Made by a program: the position numbers and the translations under genes | The notes under the pieces: model-generated | What the model saw: only the letters and a program-made list of their open reading frames with translations | Databases searched by the model: none | What the model was told of the DNA's origin: nothing | From: Segatella copri | GTDB lineage: Bacteria; Bacteroidota; Bacteroidia; Bacteroidales; Bacteroidaceae | Assembly: GCF_019249795.2 (NCBI RefSeq) | Contig: NZ_CP156891.1 | Coordinates: forward strand, 968,001 to 1,032,000 | Length of the DNA: 64,000 bases | Direction: 5' to 3' | Part shown: one piece after another, positions 34,548 through 44,058 of the stretch | Layout: every line of letters begins with the position of its first letter | Position numbering within the stretch: the stretch's first letter is position 1

Positions 34548-34737
34548 TTTCTGGGCAAAAAGGAAGTAGTCAGAAGAAATGACTTTTTTCATAGCATCTC
34601 ATTGTTTTCTTGCTCAAAACACACAGAGAAACATTTTACAAAATATAGTTTTCTCTCCAGCAACTCTACGACTTTTTTTGTTTAACTACGGAAGCCGGAA
34701 TGTTAAAATCGGTTTAACATAACTCTGCATGGTGAAA

Positions 34738-34769
34738 TTTGGCGGTTCAGAAGATTTGTTGTACTTTTG
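34738..34769 (+). promoter_or_regulatory. Orphan promoter of candidate small RNA C
   Basis: TTTG at 34738-34741, 20 bases, TACTTTTG at 34762-34769. Confidence 0.6.
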
Positions 34770-34775
34770 CACCAT

Positions 34776-34836
34776 CGTTAAAAGATTCCCATGAAGCGCA
34801 GACCTTGATATCGCGAAACGCGATACCAAGGTTTTA
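34776..34836 (+). ncRNA. Candidate small RNA C
   Basis: About 60 nt from a well-spaced promoter to a hairpin CCTTGATATCGCG-AAA-CGCGATACCAAGG (34803-34831, one mismatch) followed by TTTTAC. It contains a five-codon ORF (ATG at 34791, Met-Lys-Arg-Arg-Pro-stop), probably accidental. It runs toward the convergent asnA gene. The family is not recognised. Confidence 0.35.
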
Positions 34837-34891
34837 CACCAAATGAAATGCAAGGGTTGACGCTGTAAAACACAGCCTCAAGGTATAAAAC

Positions 34892-34928
34892 AAAAAAAAG
34901 CCCCCGATGCAGAAAAGCACCGGGAGCC
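34892..34928 (-). terminator. Terminator of asnA
   Basis: On the minus strand GGCTCCCGGTGC pairs with GCATCGGGGGC, followed by eight T, about 90 bases after the asnA stop. Confidence 0.8.
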
Positions 34929-35016
34929 TTCGTAAGCAAATTATTATTATCTTAAAAAAGATCAATTGAATATGCAGCACATCACAGTATACACCATGAC
35001 GCACCGACAGAAAGGC

Positions 35017-36054
35017 TTAGATGAGGTTCATGCCCGCTTTCTCAGCCTCCTTGCGCATCTCCTCAGGCCAGATGCTAGCTTGGATCTCACCAATGTGAGC
35101 CTTATGAAGCAATACCATACACAGACGGCTCTGACCGATACCGCCACCAATGCTCAGAGGCAACTTGTCGTTCAGAAGCTGCTGATGAAAGTAAAGCTTC
35201 TCTCTATCCTCCTTGCCCTCCAGCTTAAGCTGACGCAGCAGACTCTCCTTGTCGACACGGATACCCATAGAACTGAGCTCGAAACTGCGACCCAGAACAG
35301 GATACCAGATGAGGATATCACCATTCAGTCCCATCTTGCCGTTCTCTGCCACGGTGCTCCAGTCATCATAGTCAGGAGCTCGGCCATCATGCTTCTTGCC
35401 ATCGCTCAACTTGCCGCCGATGCCCTCTACAAATACAGCGCCATACTTCTTGCAGATAGCATCCTCACGCTCCTTAGGAGAAAGGTCTGGATACATATCG
35501 AGCAAATCCTGCGCATGAATAAAATGAATCTCCTTAGGCAGGAAAGGCTTCAGCTGAGGATAATGCTCGCAAGCCAGGAACTCGGTACGCAAGATGGCAC
35601 CATAGATGCGGCGCACGATATTCTCGAGGAAGGCGATGGTACGGTCTTCCTTGGTAATCACAGCCTCCCAGTCCCACTGGTCAACATAGAGCGAATGAAG
35701 ATTATCCAGTTCCTCGTCAGCACGGATGGCGTTCATATCTGTATATACGCCATAAGCAGGCTCAATCTCATACTCGGCAAGCGTCAGTCGCTTCCACTTG
35801 GCAAGAGAATGAACCACCTCAGCCTGGGCTTCGCCCAAATCCTTGATAGGGAAACTTACAGGGCGCTCTACGCCGTTCAGGTCATCATTGATACCAAGAC
35901 CCTTCAATACGAAGAGCGGAGCGGTAACGCGACGCAGACGGAGCTCGGTGCTCAGGTTTTGCTGGAAGAATTCTTTTATCATTTTAATACCCATTTCGGT
36001 CTGGCGCATATCCAGCAGCGCCTTGTACCCTTCAGGTTTTATCAAATTGCTCAT
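35017..36054 (-). CDS. asnA: Aspartate-ammonia ligase (asparagine synthetase A)
   Basis: 345 residues from MSNLIKPEGYKALLDMRQTE. A longer in-frame opening up to 36195 passes through the -7 element TACCTTTG (36083-36090) and is rejected. AsnA resembles class II aminoacyl-tRNA synthetases and makes asparagine from aspartate, ammonia and ATP. Family motifs visible: GLGINDDLNGVERPVSF, SLYVDQWDWE, and near the end LPLSIGGGIGQSRLCM (motif 3-like, with the ATP-binding Arg). It is monocistronic, with promoter and terminator. Confidence 0.96.
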   Translation of the reverse strand: MSNLIKPEGYKALLDMRQTEMGIKMIKEFFQQNLSTELRLRRVTAPLFVLKGLGINDDLNGVERPVSFPIKDLGEAQAEVVHSLAKWKRLTLAEYEIEPAYGVYTDMNAIRADEELDNLHSLYVDQWDWEAVITKEDRTIAFLENIVRRIYGAILRTEFLACEHYPQLKPFLPKEIHFIHAQDLLDMYPDLSPKEREDAICKKYGAVFVEGIGGKLSDGKKHDGRAPDYDDWSTVAENGKMGLNGDILIWYPVLGRSFELSSMGIRVDKESLLRQLKLEGKEDREKLYFHQQLLNDKLPLSIGGGIGQSRLCMVLLHKAHIGEIQASIWPEEMRKEAEKAGMNLI

Positions 36055-36082
36055 TTTTATTTCATATTTAGTATTTGCGCTG

Positions 36083-36090
36083 CAAAGGTA
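36083..36090 (-). promoter_or_regulatory. Promoter -7 element of asnA
   Basis: TACCTTTG on the minus strand, 28 bases upstream of the start at 36054; it decides the start. Confidence 0.65.
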
Positions 36091-36224
36091 CAAAATAATA
36101 ATTAATCTGCAAGCATTTTTCCGTATTTTTTCGCAAAATGATAGCATTTTTAAGTTTTTTAGTAGCATTTTGTAGAACAATTTGCAAATACACATTATAT
36201 ATATAAAAAAATCTGCCCCAAATA

Positions 36225-36256
36225 TTTGGTTATTTCAAATAAAAGCAGTAATTTTG
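36225..36256 (+). promoter_or_regulatory. Promoter of tRNA-Arg and pepT
   Basis: TTTG at 36225-36228, 20 bases, TAATTTTG at 36249-36256, ahead of the tRNA gene at 36312. pepT starts 34 bases after the tRNA without a new promoter, so the two may share a transcript. Confidence 0.7.
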
Positions 36257-36311
36257 CAGTCGACTTCCGTTTCGATGTCATACAACCGGAGAAACGGGCG
36301 GCAGAAAAGAG

Positions 36312-36385
36312 GGTCTCGTAGCTTAGCTGAATAGAGCGTCAGATTCCGGTTCTGAAGGTCGTGGGTTTGAATCCCACCGAGATCA
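36312..36385 (+). tRNA. tRNA-Arg (anticodon CCG)
   Basis: 74 nt cloverleaf. The acceptor stem GGTCTCG pairs with CGAGATC, the D arm is GCTTAGCTGAATAGAGC, the anticodon stem TCAGA/TCTGA encloses loop TTCCGGT with CCG at 36346-36348, and the T arm is GTGGG-TTTGAAT-CCCAC; discriminator A. It reads CGG codons. The 3' CCA is not fully encoded (next bases CCC). Confidence 0.93.
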
Positions 36386-36419
36386 CCCGAAACAACAGAA
36401 ATGATTAATAATTGAAAAC

Positions 36420-37643
36420 ATGGATTTAGTAGAACGATTTATAAACTATACGAAATTCGACACACAGTCGAGCGAAGAATCGACCAGCGTGCCTAGTACG
36501 GCAAAACAGCTCGAATTTGCCAAGTACCTGAAGAAGGAACTTGAGAACGAAGGACTGAGCGATGTCGAAATGGATGACATGGGCTATATCTATGCCACTC
36601 TGAAGAGCAATACCAAGAAAAAGACTCCTACCATCGGATTTATTTCACACATGGATACATCACCTGATGCCAGCGGAAAGGATGTAAAGGCGCGCGTCAT
36701 CAAGAACTATGACGGCAACGACATCGAGCTGAGCCCGGGCATCATCTCAAGCGTTGAGACTTTCCCAGAGCTGAAGGCTCACAAGGGAGAGGATATCATC
36801 GTGACAGACGGTACTACCCTGCTGGGTGCCGACGACAAGGCGGGCATCGCTGAAATCGTACAGGCTATGTGCTATCTGCGCGACCACGACGAAATCAAGC
36901 ACGGCGACATCCGAGTAGGTTTCAATCCTGACGAGGAAATCGGTATGGGCGCACATCATTTCGACGTAGAGAAGTTTGGCTGCGACTGGGCTTACACCGT
37001 AGATGGCGGCGACCTGGGCGACCTGGAATACGAGAACTTCAATGCTGCCGGAGCCAAGATCGTCATCAAGGGTGTGAGCGTTCATACAGGCTATGCCAAG
37101 GGAAAGATGGTGAATGCAAGCCGACTGGCTGTGGAATTCCAGAACATGATTCCTGAGAACGAGACTCCTGAGCAGACTGAAGGCTACCAGGGTTTCTACC
37201 ACCTCATCGGCATCGAGAGCCGCTGCGAGGAGGCAAAGCTCAGCTACATCATCCGCGATCACGACCGCAACAGGTTTGAAAACCGCAAGGATTTCATCGA
37301 GGACTGCGTGAACAAGATGAACGAGAAGTATGGCGACGGAACCGTAAAGGCGGTTATCTACGACCAGTACTATAACATGAAGGAGAAGATTGATCCTAAC
37401 ATGCACGTCATCGACATCGTGCTCAGAGCGATGCAGGAGAGCGGCGTTCCACCTCGCGTAGAACCTATCCGCGGCGGTACCGACGGAGCCCAGCTGAGCT
37501 TCAAGGGTCTGCCTTGTCCTAACATCTTCGCCGGCGGTGTCAACTTCCACGGCCCTCACGAGTTTGTGAGCATCCAGGTAATGGAGAAGGTAGTGAAGAC
37601 CATCGTGAAGATAGCGGAAATCACAGAAGAATACAACGACTAA
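36420..37643 (+). CDS. pepT: Peptidase T (tripeptide aminopeptidase)
   Basis: 407 residues, normal length, cytoplasmic. A di-zinc M20 peptidase that removes the N-terminal residue from tripeptides. Metal and catalytic motifs are in place: [63 protein letters not shown] and HGPHEFVS. It follows the tRNA-Arg gene and is closed by a hairpin terminator, with the antiporter gene starting 57 bases after its stop. Confidence 0.96.
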   Translation: MDLVERFINYTKFDTQSSEESTSVPSTAKQLEFAKYLKKELENEGLSDVEMDDMGYIYATLKSNTKKKTPTIGFISHMDTSPDASGKDVKARVIKNYDGNDIELSPGIISSVETFPELKAHKGEDIIVTDGTTLLGADDKAGIAEIVQAMCYLRDHDEIKHGDIRVGFNPDEEIGMGAHHFDVEKFGCDWAYTVDGGDLGDLEYENFNAAGAKIVIKGVSVHTGYAKGKMVNASRLAVEFQNMIPENETPEQTEGYQGFYHLIGIESRCEEAKLSYIIRDHDRNRFENRKDFIEDCVNKMNEKYGDGTVKAVIYDQYYNMKEKIDPNMHVIDIVLRAMQESGVPPRVEPIRGGTDGAQLSFKGLPCPNIFAGGVNFHGPHEFVSIQVMEKVVKTIVKIAEITEEYND

Positions 37644-37652
37644 TACAGATAT

Positions 37653-37685
37653 GGGGAATTTAGACACATCTAAATTCCCCTTTTT
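37653..37685 (+). terminator. Terminator of pepT
   Basis: GGGGAATTTAG (37653-37663) pairs with CTAAATTCCCC (37670-37680), then five T. It ends 16 bases before the antiporter ATG. Confidence 0.8.
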
Positions 37686-37700
37686 CATAAACAGAAAAAT

Positions 37701-39962
37701 ATGGCTGAAATTCCATTCTTAATAAAAGACCTTGCCCTCATCCTGATGGTGGCAGGCATCGTAACCCTCATCTTCAAGAGGCTCAAGCAGCCGCTGGTGC
37801 TGGGATACATCATGGCGGGATTCCTGGTTTCGCCACATATGCCCTACACCATGTCGGTAGTCGACGAGACGGATATCCAGACCTGGGCCGACATCGGTGT
37901 CATCTTCACCCTCTTCTCGCTCGGTCTCGACTTCTCGTTCAAGAAAATCGTGAAGATGGGTGCCTCTCCCATCATCGCCACCGTGGTTATCGTGTTCTGC
38001 ATGATGATGCTGGGCATCAGCGTAGGCCACGGCTTCGGCTGGGGCAAGATGGACTGCATCTTCCTGGGCGGTATGCTCGCCATGAGCTCCACCACTATTA
38101 TATATAAGGCATTCGATGATATGCGGCTGCGCACCCAGAAGTTTGCCTCGATGGTGATGAGCGTGCTGATACTGGAAGATATCCTGGCTATCGTGATGAT
38201 GGTGATGCTGTCGGCGATAGCGAGCGGAAGCAGTCCTGACGGCGGGCAGATGCTTGCCTCTATCGTGAAGATAGGCTTCTTCCTGGGCGTATGGTTTATC
38301 GTGGGCATCTTCGCCATTCCGTGGTTCCTGCGTTCGGTGAGGAAACTTATCAATGCCGAAACCCTGCTCATCGTTTCGCTGGGTCTGTGCTGCGGCATGG
38401 CGGTACTGAGCACCAAGGTGGGGTTCAGCAGCGCCTTCGGAGCCTTCGTTATGGGCAGCATCCTGGCAGAAACCATTGAGGCAGAGAAGATTATCAAGCT
38501 TGTAGAACCGGTAAAGAATCTCTTCGGAGCCATCTTCTTCGTATCGGTAGGTATGCTGGTAGACCCGAAGATTCTGGTAGAATATGCCGTTCCTATCCTC
38601 GCCCTGGTCGGTACGATACTGGTAGGTCAGGCGATATTCGGCACCTTCGGCTTCATGCTCGGAGGCGAGTCGCTGAAGTCGGCGATGCGCTGCGGTTTCT
38701 CGATGGCTCAGATTGGTGAGTTTTCTTTCATCATCGCCTCGCTGGGTCTGTCGCTCGGCGTCATCAGCAAGTTCCTCTATCCGGTAGTGGTAGCAGTGAG
38801 CGTCATCACCACCTTCCTTACACCTTATATGATCCGTCTTGCCACACCTACCTATCAGGTGATGGAGAAACATCTGCCAGACAAGCTCATCCATATTCTG
38901 AACCATTTCGCGATGAGTCATCCCCAGACACAGCAGCAGAGCAAGTGGAAATCGCTGATCCGACAGATGCTGGTCAACACCACCGCCTACTCCATCCTTT
39001 CGGCAGCCGTCATCGCCCTGATGTTCACCTTCGTGCTGCCGCTGATGCGCAATCTGCTGCCAGGCTGGCATCTCCACTGGTATGCCAACGCCATCACCGG
39101 CCTGCTCACCGTCCTATTCATCTCGCCGTTCCTGCGCGCCATCGTGATGAAGAAGAACCACAGTGCCGAGTGGAAACGCCTCTGGGTGGAGAGCAGCATC
39201 AACCGCGTGCCGCTGCTCTTTACGGTGTTCGTGCGCTTTATGATAGCACTGGCTTTCATCTTCTACATCATCAATTTCCTCTCGCGCTTTACCAATGCTC
39301 TGATTGTCTGCATCGGTGCAGCAGTAGTGATGCTGATGATAACCTCCCGCCGCATCAAGAAGCGTAGCATCGTGATGGAGCGCGTCTTCGTTCACAACCT
39401 CCGCTCGCGCGATATTGCGGCTCAGGTGAATGGCGAAAAGCGGCCGCTCTATGAGGGCAGACTGCTAGACCGGGATATCCACATCAGCGAATTTGAAGTG
39501 CCTGAAGATAGCAGTTGGACTGGCAAATCGCTGCGAGAACTGCATCTGCGCCAGCGGTTCGGTGTAGACCTGAGCAGCATTCACCGCGGCTCTCACCGGC
39601 TGAACATCCCGAACGGCAACATGATCATCTTCCCGGGCGACAAACTGCAGGTAATCGGCAACGACGACCAGCTGCAGAAATTCAACACCGCCCTGCAGAG
39701 CGACCTGCTGCCTGAGGAGGCTGAAATAGAAAAGCGCGAGATGAAACTTAGCCAGCTCATCATCAGCGGCGGCAGCGAATTCCTGGGAAAGACACTGATA
39801 GAAAGCGGAATAAGGGATAAATACAACTGTATGGTGGTAGGACTGGAAGAGGGCCGGGAGAACCTGACCCGTGTTCTGCCTACCCGAGTATTCGAAAAAG
39901 GCGATATCATCTGGCTGGTAGGCGAAGAGGCTGACCTTCAGAAGATTCAGGAAAAGAGCTAA
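37701..39962 (+). CDS. CPA2-family cation:proton antiporter with C-terminal RCK_C domains
   Basis: 753 residues. An N-terminal antiporter domain with about 12 membrane helices (about 5-390) has LFSLGLDFSFKKI and SSTTIIYKAFDD, features of the KefB/KefC group. A second hydrophobic block lies at about 430-560. The soluble tail has two TrkA_C/RCK_C-like units (about 580-665 with ELHLRQRFGVDLSSIHRG; about 680-753 with FLGKTLIESGIRDKYNCMVVG), the usual place for ligand gating. I see no Rossmann-type TrkA_N domain. It exchanges K+ or Na+ for protons across the inner membrane; the ion is not evident. Confidence 0.9.
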   Translation: MAEIPFLIKDLALILMVAGIVTLIFKRLKQPLVLGYIMAGFLVSPHMPYTMSVVDETDIQTWADIGVIFTLFSLGLDFSFKKIVKMGASPIIATVVIVFCMMMLGISVGHGFGWGKMDCIFLGGMLAMSSTTIIYKAFDDMRLRTQKFASMVMSVLILEDILAIVMMVMLSAIASGSSPDGGQMLASIVKIGFFLGVWFIVGIFAIPWFLRSVRKLINAETLLIVSLGLCCGMAVLSTKVGFSSAFGAFVMGSILAETIEAEKIIKLVEPVKNLFGAIFFVSVGMLVDPKILVEYAVPILALVGTILVGQAIFGTFGFMLGGESLKSAMRCGFSMAQIGEFSFIIASLGLSLGVISKFLYPVVVAVSVITTFLTPYMIRLATPTYQVMEKHLPDKLIHILNHFAMSHPQTQQQSKWKSLIRQMLVNTTAYSILSAAVIALMFTFVLPLMRNLLPGWHLHWYANAITGLLTVLFISPFLRAIVMKKNHSAEWKRLWVESSINRVPLLFTVFVRFMIALAFIFYIINFLSRFTNALIVCIGAAVVMLMITSRRIKKRSIVMERVFVHNLRSRDIAAQVNGEKRPLYEGRLLDRDIHISEFEVPEDSSWTGKSLRELHLRQRFGVDLSSIHRGSHRLNIPNGNMIIFPGDKLQVIGNDDQLQKFNTALQSDLLPEEAEIEKREMKLSQLIISGGSEFLGKTLIESGIRDKYNCMVVGLEEGRENLTRVLPTRVFEKGDIIWLVGEEADLQKIQEKS

Positions 39963-39980
39963 TAAACTTGAGTTTTTTTA

Positions 39981-40060
39981 GGCACGGATTACACGGATTT
40001 ATAGCGCTCATGTAAATTAAGCGATTTACCATCTCATAAAAAATCCGTGTAATCCATGCC
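39981..40060. repeat. REP-like palindromic element, copy 1
   Basis: GGCACGGATTACACGGATTT (39981-40000) and its complement at 40041-40060 (one mismatch) enclose 40 bases. It lies between the convergent antiporter and DUF5715 genes. The same arms recur at 49285-49370. Confidence 0.75.
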
Positions 40061-40101
40061 TTATTTATACCCCTGGGCGTGTGGGGACATTTTCCAAGGA
40101 T

Positions 40102-40977
40102 TTATCTCACGGTGATATGGAAGCACCCCTGCTTCACCTCATATTTGATATAGCAGCGGTTCTTGTTGCGGAAATCGCGGAGCACCTCGGAGAACACCCA
40201 TTTCAGGGTATCATTCTGCACCTGTCGGCGAGGCTGTTCACGGGTCTGAATCTGCTTGTAGCGGTTGTAGCAGATATCGAAGGTAGTACCATAGAGATGA
40301 CACGAATTCTCGGTAGCATTGCCGTTTCGGGTACGCAGTTTCGCCACATCATCCTTGGTGCGCAGAATGCTCGTCACGATAATCTTATGCAGCGGAATGC
40401 CCTTAATCTGCAGCGAATCGAAATAGGCACGGCCGATATCCTGGAGCAGCACAGAGGCACGAGGCACCAGGTAAGGAATACTGTTGTTCAGCTTGTCAAC
40501 ATAAAAGAAAGGGTTGCTGCCCACATACACCAGCTTGCCCTTGCTGTTCTCCGCCTCCAGACGGTTCTGTACCGGTTTCACACCATGCTTAGTAGCCGCC
40601 AGAATCTGCACATCCTGCTGGTCGGGGAAAGTATTGCCGAAATGAGGCACCGAGAAGATGCGATGCTTCACCTCCTTGCCATCCTTGTCGAAGAAGATAG
40701 AAGGCTTGCCGCTCTGTGCCGTATCAGGCATAACAGAGAGTTCATCCTCCTTCAGGTCCTCAGCCACATTCCCTTCAGCATCAGCCGATGCATCAGAAAT
40801 CTCAGCAGAAGAAGCATCAGAAGCAGCCGAATCCTTCGCTGCCACGAGCGTAGAATCAGCCGCCCCAGCAGCCGCAACCTTCGGTTTTGCTACTCCCGGA
40901 AAGATGACTCTTACCAGCGCCAGAAGCAAAACCACAATACCAAAACCCTGTAAATATCTGTTCTTACTAATCTTCAT
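40102..40977 (-). CDS. DUF5715 protein, probable M15-like cell-wall peptidase
   Basis: 291 residues from MKISKNRYLQGFG. A longer in-frame opening to 41166 crosses a TACCTTTG element at 41052-41059 and is rejected. It has an N-terminal membrane anchor (about 8-25), then an Ala/Ser/Asp-rich stretch (about 33-75). Near the C-terminus SCHLYGTTFDICY (about 235-247) matches the SxHxxGxxxD zinc motif of M15 D-Ala-D-Ala carboxypeptidases, and CFHITVR at the end can supply the third zinc His. Likely a periplasmic peptidoglycan-trimming enzyme. Divergent from phoH. Confidence 0.75.
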   Translation of the reverse strand: MKISKNRYLQGFGIVVLLLALVRVIFPGVAKPKVAAAGAADSTLVAAKDSAASDASSAEISDASADAEGNVAEDLKEDELSVMPDTAQSGKPSIFFDKDGKEVKHRIFSVPHFGNTFPDQQDVQILAATKHGVKPVQNRLEAENSKGKLVYVGSNPFFYVDKLNNSIPYLVPRASVLLQDIGRAYFDSLQIKGIPLHKIIVTSILRTKDDVAKLRTRNGNATENSCHLYGTTFDICYNRYKQIQTREQPRRQVQNDTLKWVFSEVLRDFRNKNRCYIKYEVKQGCFHITVR

Positions 40978-41051
40978 AATTATCTTATTTTCACGAAATA
41001 ATATTCTATATTCTTCAGGCAAAACGGGAACCGCATCGCCAAATTTAGCTG

Positions 41052-41059
41052 CAAAGGTA
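41052..41059 (-). promoter_or_regulatory. Promoter -7 element of the DUF5715 gene
   Basis: TACCTTTG on the minus strand, 75 bases upstream of the start at 40977. Confidence 0.6.
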
Positions 41060-41118
41060 ACAAAATCTCTCGAAAAAATAGCTTTTTTAATATTTAAAGA
41101 ATGTTTTATTCGCCGAAA

Positions 41119-41150
41119 TTTGCTCATTTCATGGAAAAGTAGTAATTTTG
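41119..41150 (+). promoter_or_regulatory. Promoter of phoH
   Basis: TTTG at 41119-41122, 20 bases, TAATTTTG at 41143-41150. Confidence 0.7.
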
Positions 41151-41209
41151 CAGCGTTATATAACAAAATATTAGATAGGATAGTTTAAACTTTATAGAAT
41201 TAAGACATT

Positions 41210-42178
41210 TTGATAGAGAAACATATTGTACTTGAAGATATCGATCCAGTGATGTTCTACGGTGTGAACAATGCCCACCTGCAGATGATTAAATCGCTGT
41301 ATCCTAAGTTGCGTATCGTAGCACGCGACAACGTGATTCGTGTGCTCGGCGACGAAGAGGAAATGGCAAAGGTGGAAGAGGATATTGAGCAGATGCGCAA
41401 GCACTTGCTTAAATACAACATGCTCAATGATGAAGACATCCTGGACATCGTGAAAGGAAAACAGACCAAGGCGGACAGCGTGAAAGGCGTGCTGGTATAC
41501 AGTATCAGTGGCCGACCTATCAAGAGCCGCAGCGAAAACCAGCAGCAGCTGATAGATGCTTACGAGAAGAACGACATGGTATTTGCCGTGGGACCAGCCG
41601 GTACCGGTAAGACCTATCTCAGCATCGCCCTTGCCGTAAAGGCCCTCAAGGAGAAAGCCATCAAGAAAATCATCCTCTCACGACCAGCCGTAGAAGCCGG
41701 CGAAAAGCTCGGTTTCCTGCCTGGCGATATGAAAGACAAAATTGACCCATACCTCCAGCCGCTCTACGATGCGCTGGAAGACATGATACCTGCCGTAAAG
41801 CTGCAGGATATGATGGAAAAGCACATTATCCAGATTGCTCCGCTCGCCTTTATGCGCGGACGCACACTCAGCGATGCCGTCGTCATCCTCGACGAGGCGC
41901 AGAACACTACCTCCCAACAGATTCGCATGTTCCTAACCCGTATGGGCATGAACACCAAGATGATTATCACCGGCGACCTGACACAGATTGACCTGCCACG
42001 CGAACAGCGAAGCGGACTGAAGGAGGCGCTCAAGATTCTGGACGGAGTGGAAGGCATCGGAGTGGTGAAGCTGGGACAGAAGGATATCGTGCGCCACAAA
42101 CTCGTAACCCGCATCGTTAACGCATACGACAAGTATGACAAGGAGAGAGCGGAAGAAAAGAAAACAATTAAAAATTAA
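41210..42178 (+). CDS. phoH: PhoH-family ATPase
   Basis: 322 residues, beginning with TTG (Met-Ile-Glu-Lys-His): in-frame codons upstream are ATT, GAC and a stop, and the first ATG is 14 codons in, past conserved residues, so TTG is the likely start. Walker A GPAGTGKTYLS (about 125-135) and Walker B VILDEAQNTT (about 226-235). PhoH-like proteins are RNA-associated ATPases, possibly helicases in RNA decay or rRNA maturation. First gene of a conserved Bacteroidales run with purC, menG, aroE, purM, prfA and pyrF. Confidence 0.9.
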   Translation: MIEKHIVLEDIDPVMFYGVNNAHLQMIKSLYPKLRIVARDNVIRVLGDEEEMAKVEEDIEQMRKHLLKYNMLNDEDILDIVKGKQTKADSVKGVLVYSISGRPIKSRSENQQQLIDAYEKNDMVFAVGPAGTGKTYLSIALAVKALKEKAIKKIILSRPAVEAGEKLGFLPGDMKDKIDPYLQPLYDALEDMIPAVKLQDMMEKHIIQIAPLAFMRGRTLSDAVVILDEAQNTTSQQIRMFLTRMGMNTKMIITGDLTQIDLPREQRSGLKEALKILDGVEGIGVVKLGQKDIVRHKLVTRIVNAYDKYDKERAEEKKTIKN

Positions 42179-42262
42179 TAATTGATAATTAATAATTAAC
42201 AGTACTGCTCTAGGGGCAGGCTCAATTATAAATTGTAAATTATAAATTATAAATTAAATAAA

Positions 42263-43213
42263 ATGAAAGCATTAACAAAGACAGATTTCCATTTTGATGG
42301 ACAGAAGAGTGTTTACCACGGTAAAGTACGTGATGTGTATGACATTAACGACGACCTCCTCGTGATGGTCGCTACCGACAGAATCTCAGCGTTCGACGTT
42401 GTTCTGCCTAAGGGTATCCCTTTCAAAGGACAGGTGCTCAATCAGATTGCAGCTAAGTTCCTGGACACAACTACAGACATCTGTCCAAACTGGAAGTTGG
42501 CTACTCCAGACCCAATGGTTACCGTAGGTTTGAAGTGCGAAGGTTTCCGCGTGGAGATGATCATCCGTTCTATCCTCACCGGTAGTGCATGGCGCGAGTA
42601 TCAGAAGGGCTGCCGCGAGATCTGCGGTGTGAAGTTGCCAGACGGTATGCGCGAGAACCAGCGTTTCCCAGAGCCTATCATCACCCCTACTACAAAGGCC
42701 GACGAGGGTCACGACATGAATATCTCTAAGGAAGAGATCATCGCCCAGGGTATTGTTAGTGCAGAGGATTATGCTGTGATGGAGGACTACACACGCCGCA
42801 TCTTCGCCCGCGGTCAGGAAATCGCTGCCAAGCAGGGCTTGATCCTCGTAGATACCAAGTACGAGTTCGGCAAGCGCGACGGCAAGGTTTACCTCATCGA
42901 CGAGATCCACACTCCAGACTCTAGCCGCTACTTCTATGCTGACGGTTACGAGGAGAAGTTTGAGAAGGGTGAACCACAGCGCCAGCTCTCTAAGGAGTTC
43001 GTTCGCCAGTGGCTCATCGAGCACAACTTCATGAACGAGCCAGGCCAGACCATGCCAGAGATTACCGACGAGTATGCAGAGAGCGTATCCGACCGCTACA
43101 TCGAACTCTACGAGCACATCACCGGCGAGAAGTTTGACAAGGCTGCTGAGGAAGGCGACATCGCTGCCCGCATCGAGAAGAACGTAAGCGAGTGGCTTGC
43201 TGCACACAAGTAG
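42263..43213 (+). CDS. purC: SAICAR synthetase
   Basis: 316 residues, the longer form common in Bacteroidetes. It joins aspartate to CAIR with ATP in purine synthesis. Conserved [11 protein letters not shown] (ATP-binding), [27 protein letters not shown] and [20 protein letters not shown] are all present. Spacers on both sides (42179-42262 and 43214-43311) consist of short AT-rich repeats (AATTATAAATT, TTAATAGTTAATAG) around small hairpins, with no recognised promoter. Confidence 0.97.
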   Translation: MKALTKTDFHFDGQKSVYHGKVRDVYDINDDLLVMVATDRISAFDVVLPKGIPFKGQVLNQIAAKFLDTTTDICPNWKLATPDPMVTVGLKCEGFRVEMIIRSILTGSAWREYQKGCREICGVKLPDGMRENQRFPEPIITPTTKADEGHDMNISKEEIIAQGIVSAEDYAVMEDYTRRIFARGQEIAAKQGLILVDTKYEFGKRDGKVYLIDEIHTPDSSRYFYADGYEEKFEKGEPQRQLSKEFVRQWLIEHNFMNEPGQTMPEITDEYAESVSDRYIELYEHITGEKFDKAAEEGDIAARIEKNVSEWLAAHK

Positions 43214-43311
43214 TTTTTAGTTAATAGTTAATAGTTAAAAGTTTATAGCATGAACCACTTTGGCAATCTTGCTAAACGGCGAAGCCGCTATAAATTATAA
43301 ACTATATATAA

Positions 43312-44046
43312 ATGTATAAGCAAGAACAGATAAAGCCCTACGAGGGCACAGGAGACAAGGGCAAGCTGGTAGAGGAGATGTTCGACAACATCGCCCCTAC
43401 CTACGATACCCTGAACCACCGTCTCTCGTGGGATATCGATAAGGGATGGCGCAAGAAGGCAATCAGGCGTCTTGCGCCCTTCTCTCCTAAAAAGATGCTC
43501 GACATCGCTACCGGTACCGGCGATTTCGCCATCCTAGCCGCACAGATGCTACATCCCGACCAGCTAATCGGAGCAGACATCTCGGAAGGCATGATGGAGA
43601 TAGGCAGACAGAAGGTAAAGCAGCTGGGACTGGAAAACACCATCTCCTTTGCCAAGGAAGACTGCCTCAACCTCTCGTTCCAGGACGAGAGCTTCGACGC
43701 AGTAACCGCAGCCTTCGGTATCAGGAACTTCCAGAACCTGGACCAGGGACTGAAGGAAATGTGCCGGGTACTGAAAAAAGGCGGACATCTCTGCATCGTA
43801 GAACTCACCACGCCGGTCAGTTTCCCGATGAAGCAGCTGTTCAGTATCTACAGCAACACTGTCTTGCCGATGTATGGCAAACTCATCAGCAAAGACCAGA
43901 GCGCCTACAGTTATCTCAACAAGACCATCGAGGCATTCCCTCAGGGCGAGGTCATGATGGAGGTGTTCAAAAAGGCAGGATTCGCAAAGGCAGAGTTCAA
44001 GCGACTCACCTTCGGCATCTGCACACTCTATTTCGCAACCAAATAA
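43312..44046 (+). CDS. menG: Demethylmenaquinone methyltransferase
   Basis: 244 residues (UbiE/MenG family). It methylates demethylmenaquinone with S-adenosylmethionine, the last step of menaquinone synthesis. SAM site [12 protein letters not shown] (about 63-74); family motifs [13 protein letters not shown] near the N-terminus, [14 protein letters not shown] and a Tyr/Lys-rich end. It complements the menI-like/menF/menD/menB cluster at 58.9-63.4 kb. aroE follows after 12 bases. Confidence 0.95.
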   Translation: MYKQEQIKPYEGTGDKGKLVEEMFDNIAPTYDTLNHRLSWDIDKGWRKKAIRRLAPFSPKKMLDIATGTGDFAILAAQMLHPDQLIGADISEGMMEIGRQKVKQLGLENTISFAKEDCLNLSFQDESFDAVTAAFGIRNFQNLDQGLKEMCRVLKKGGHLCIVELTTPVSFPMKQLFSIYSNTVLPMYGKLISKDQSAYSYLNKTIEAFPQGEVMMEVFKKAGFAKAEFKRLTFGICTLYFATK

Positions 44047-44058
44047 AACAAAAATATT

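Noticed and set aside
36055..36195. 47-residue N-terminal extension of asnA
   Set aside because: Contains the promoter and is unlike known AsnA starts.
37719..39077. Long reading frame (452 codons) opposite the antiporter gene
   Set aside because: His/Gln/Glu/Asp-rich composition typical of an antisense shadow of a membrane protein; no promoter or family.
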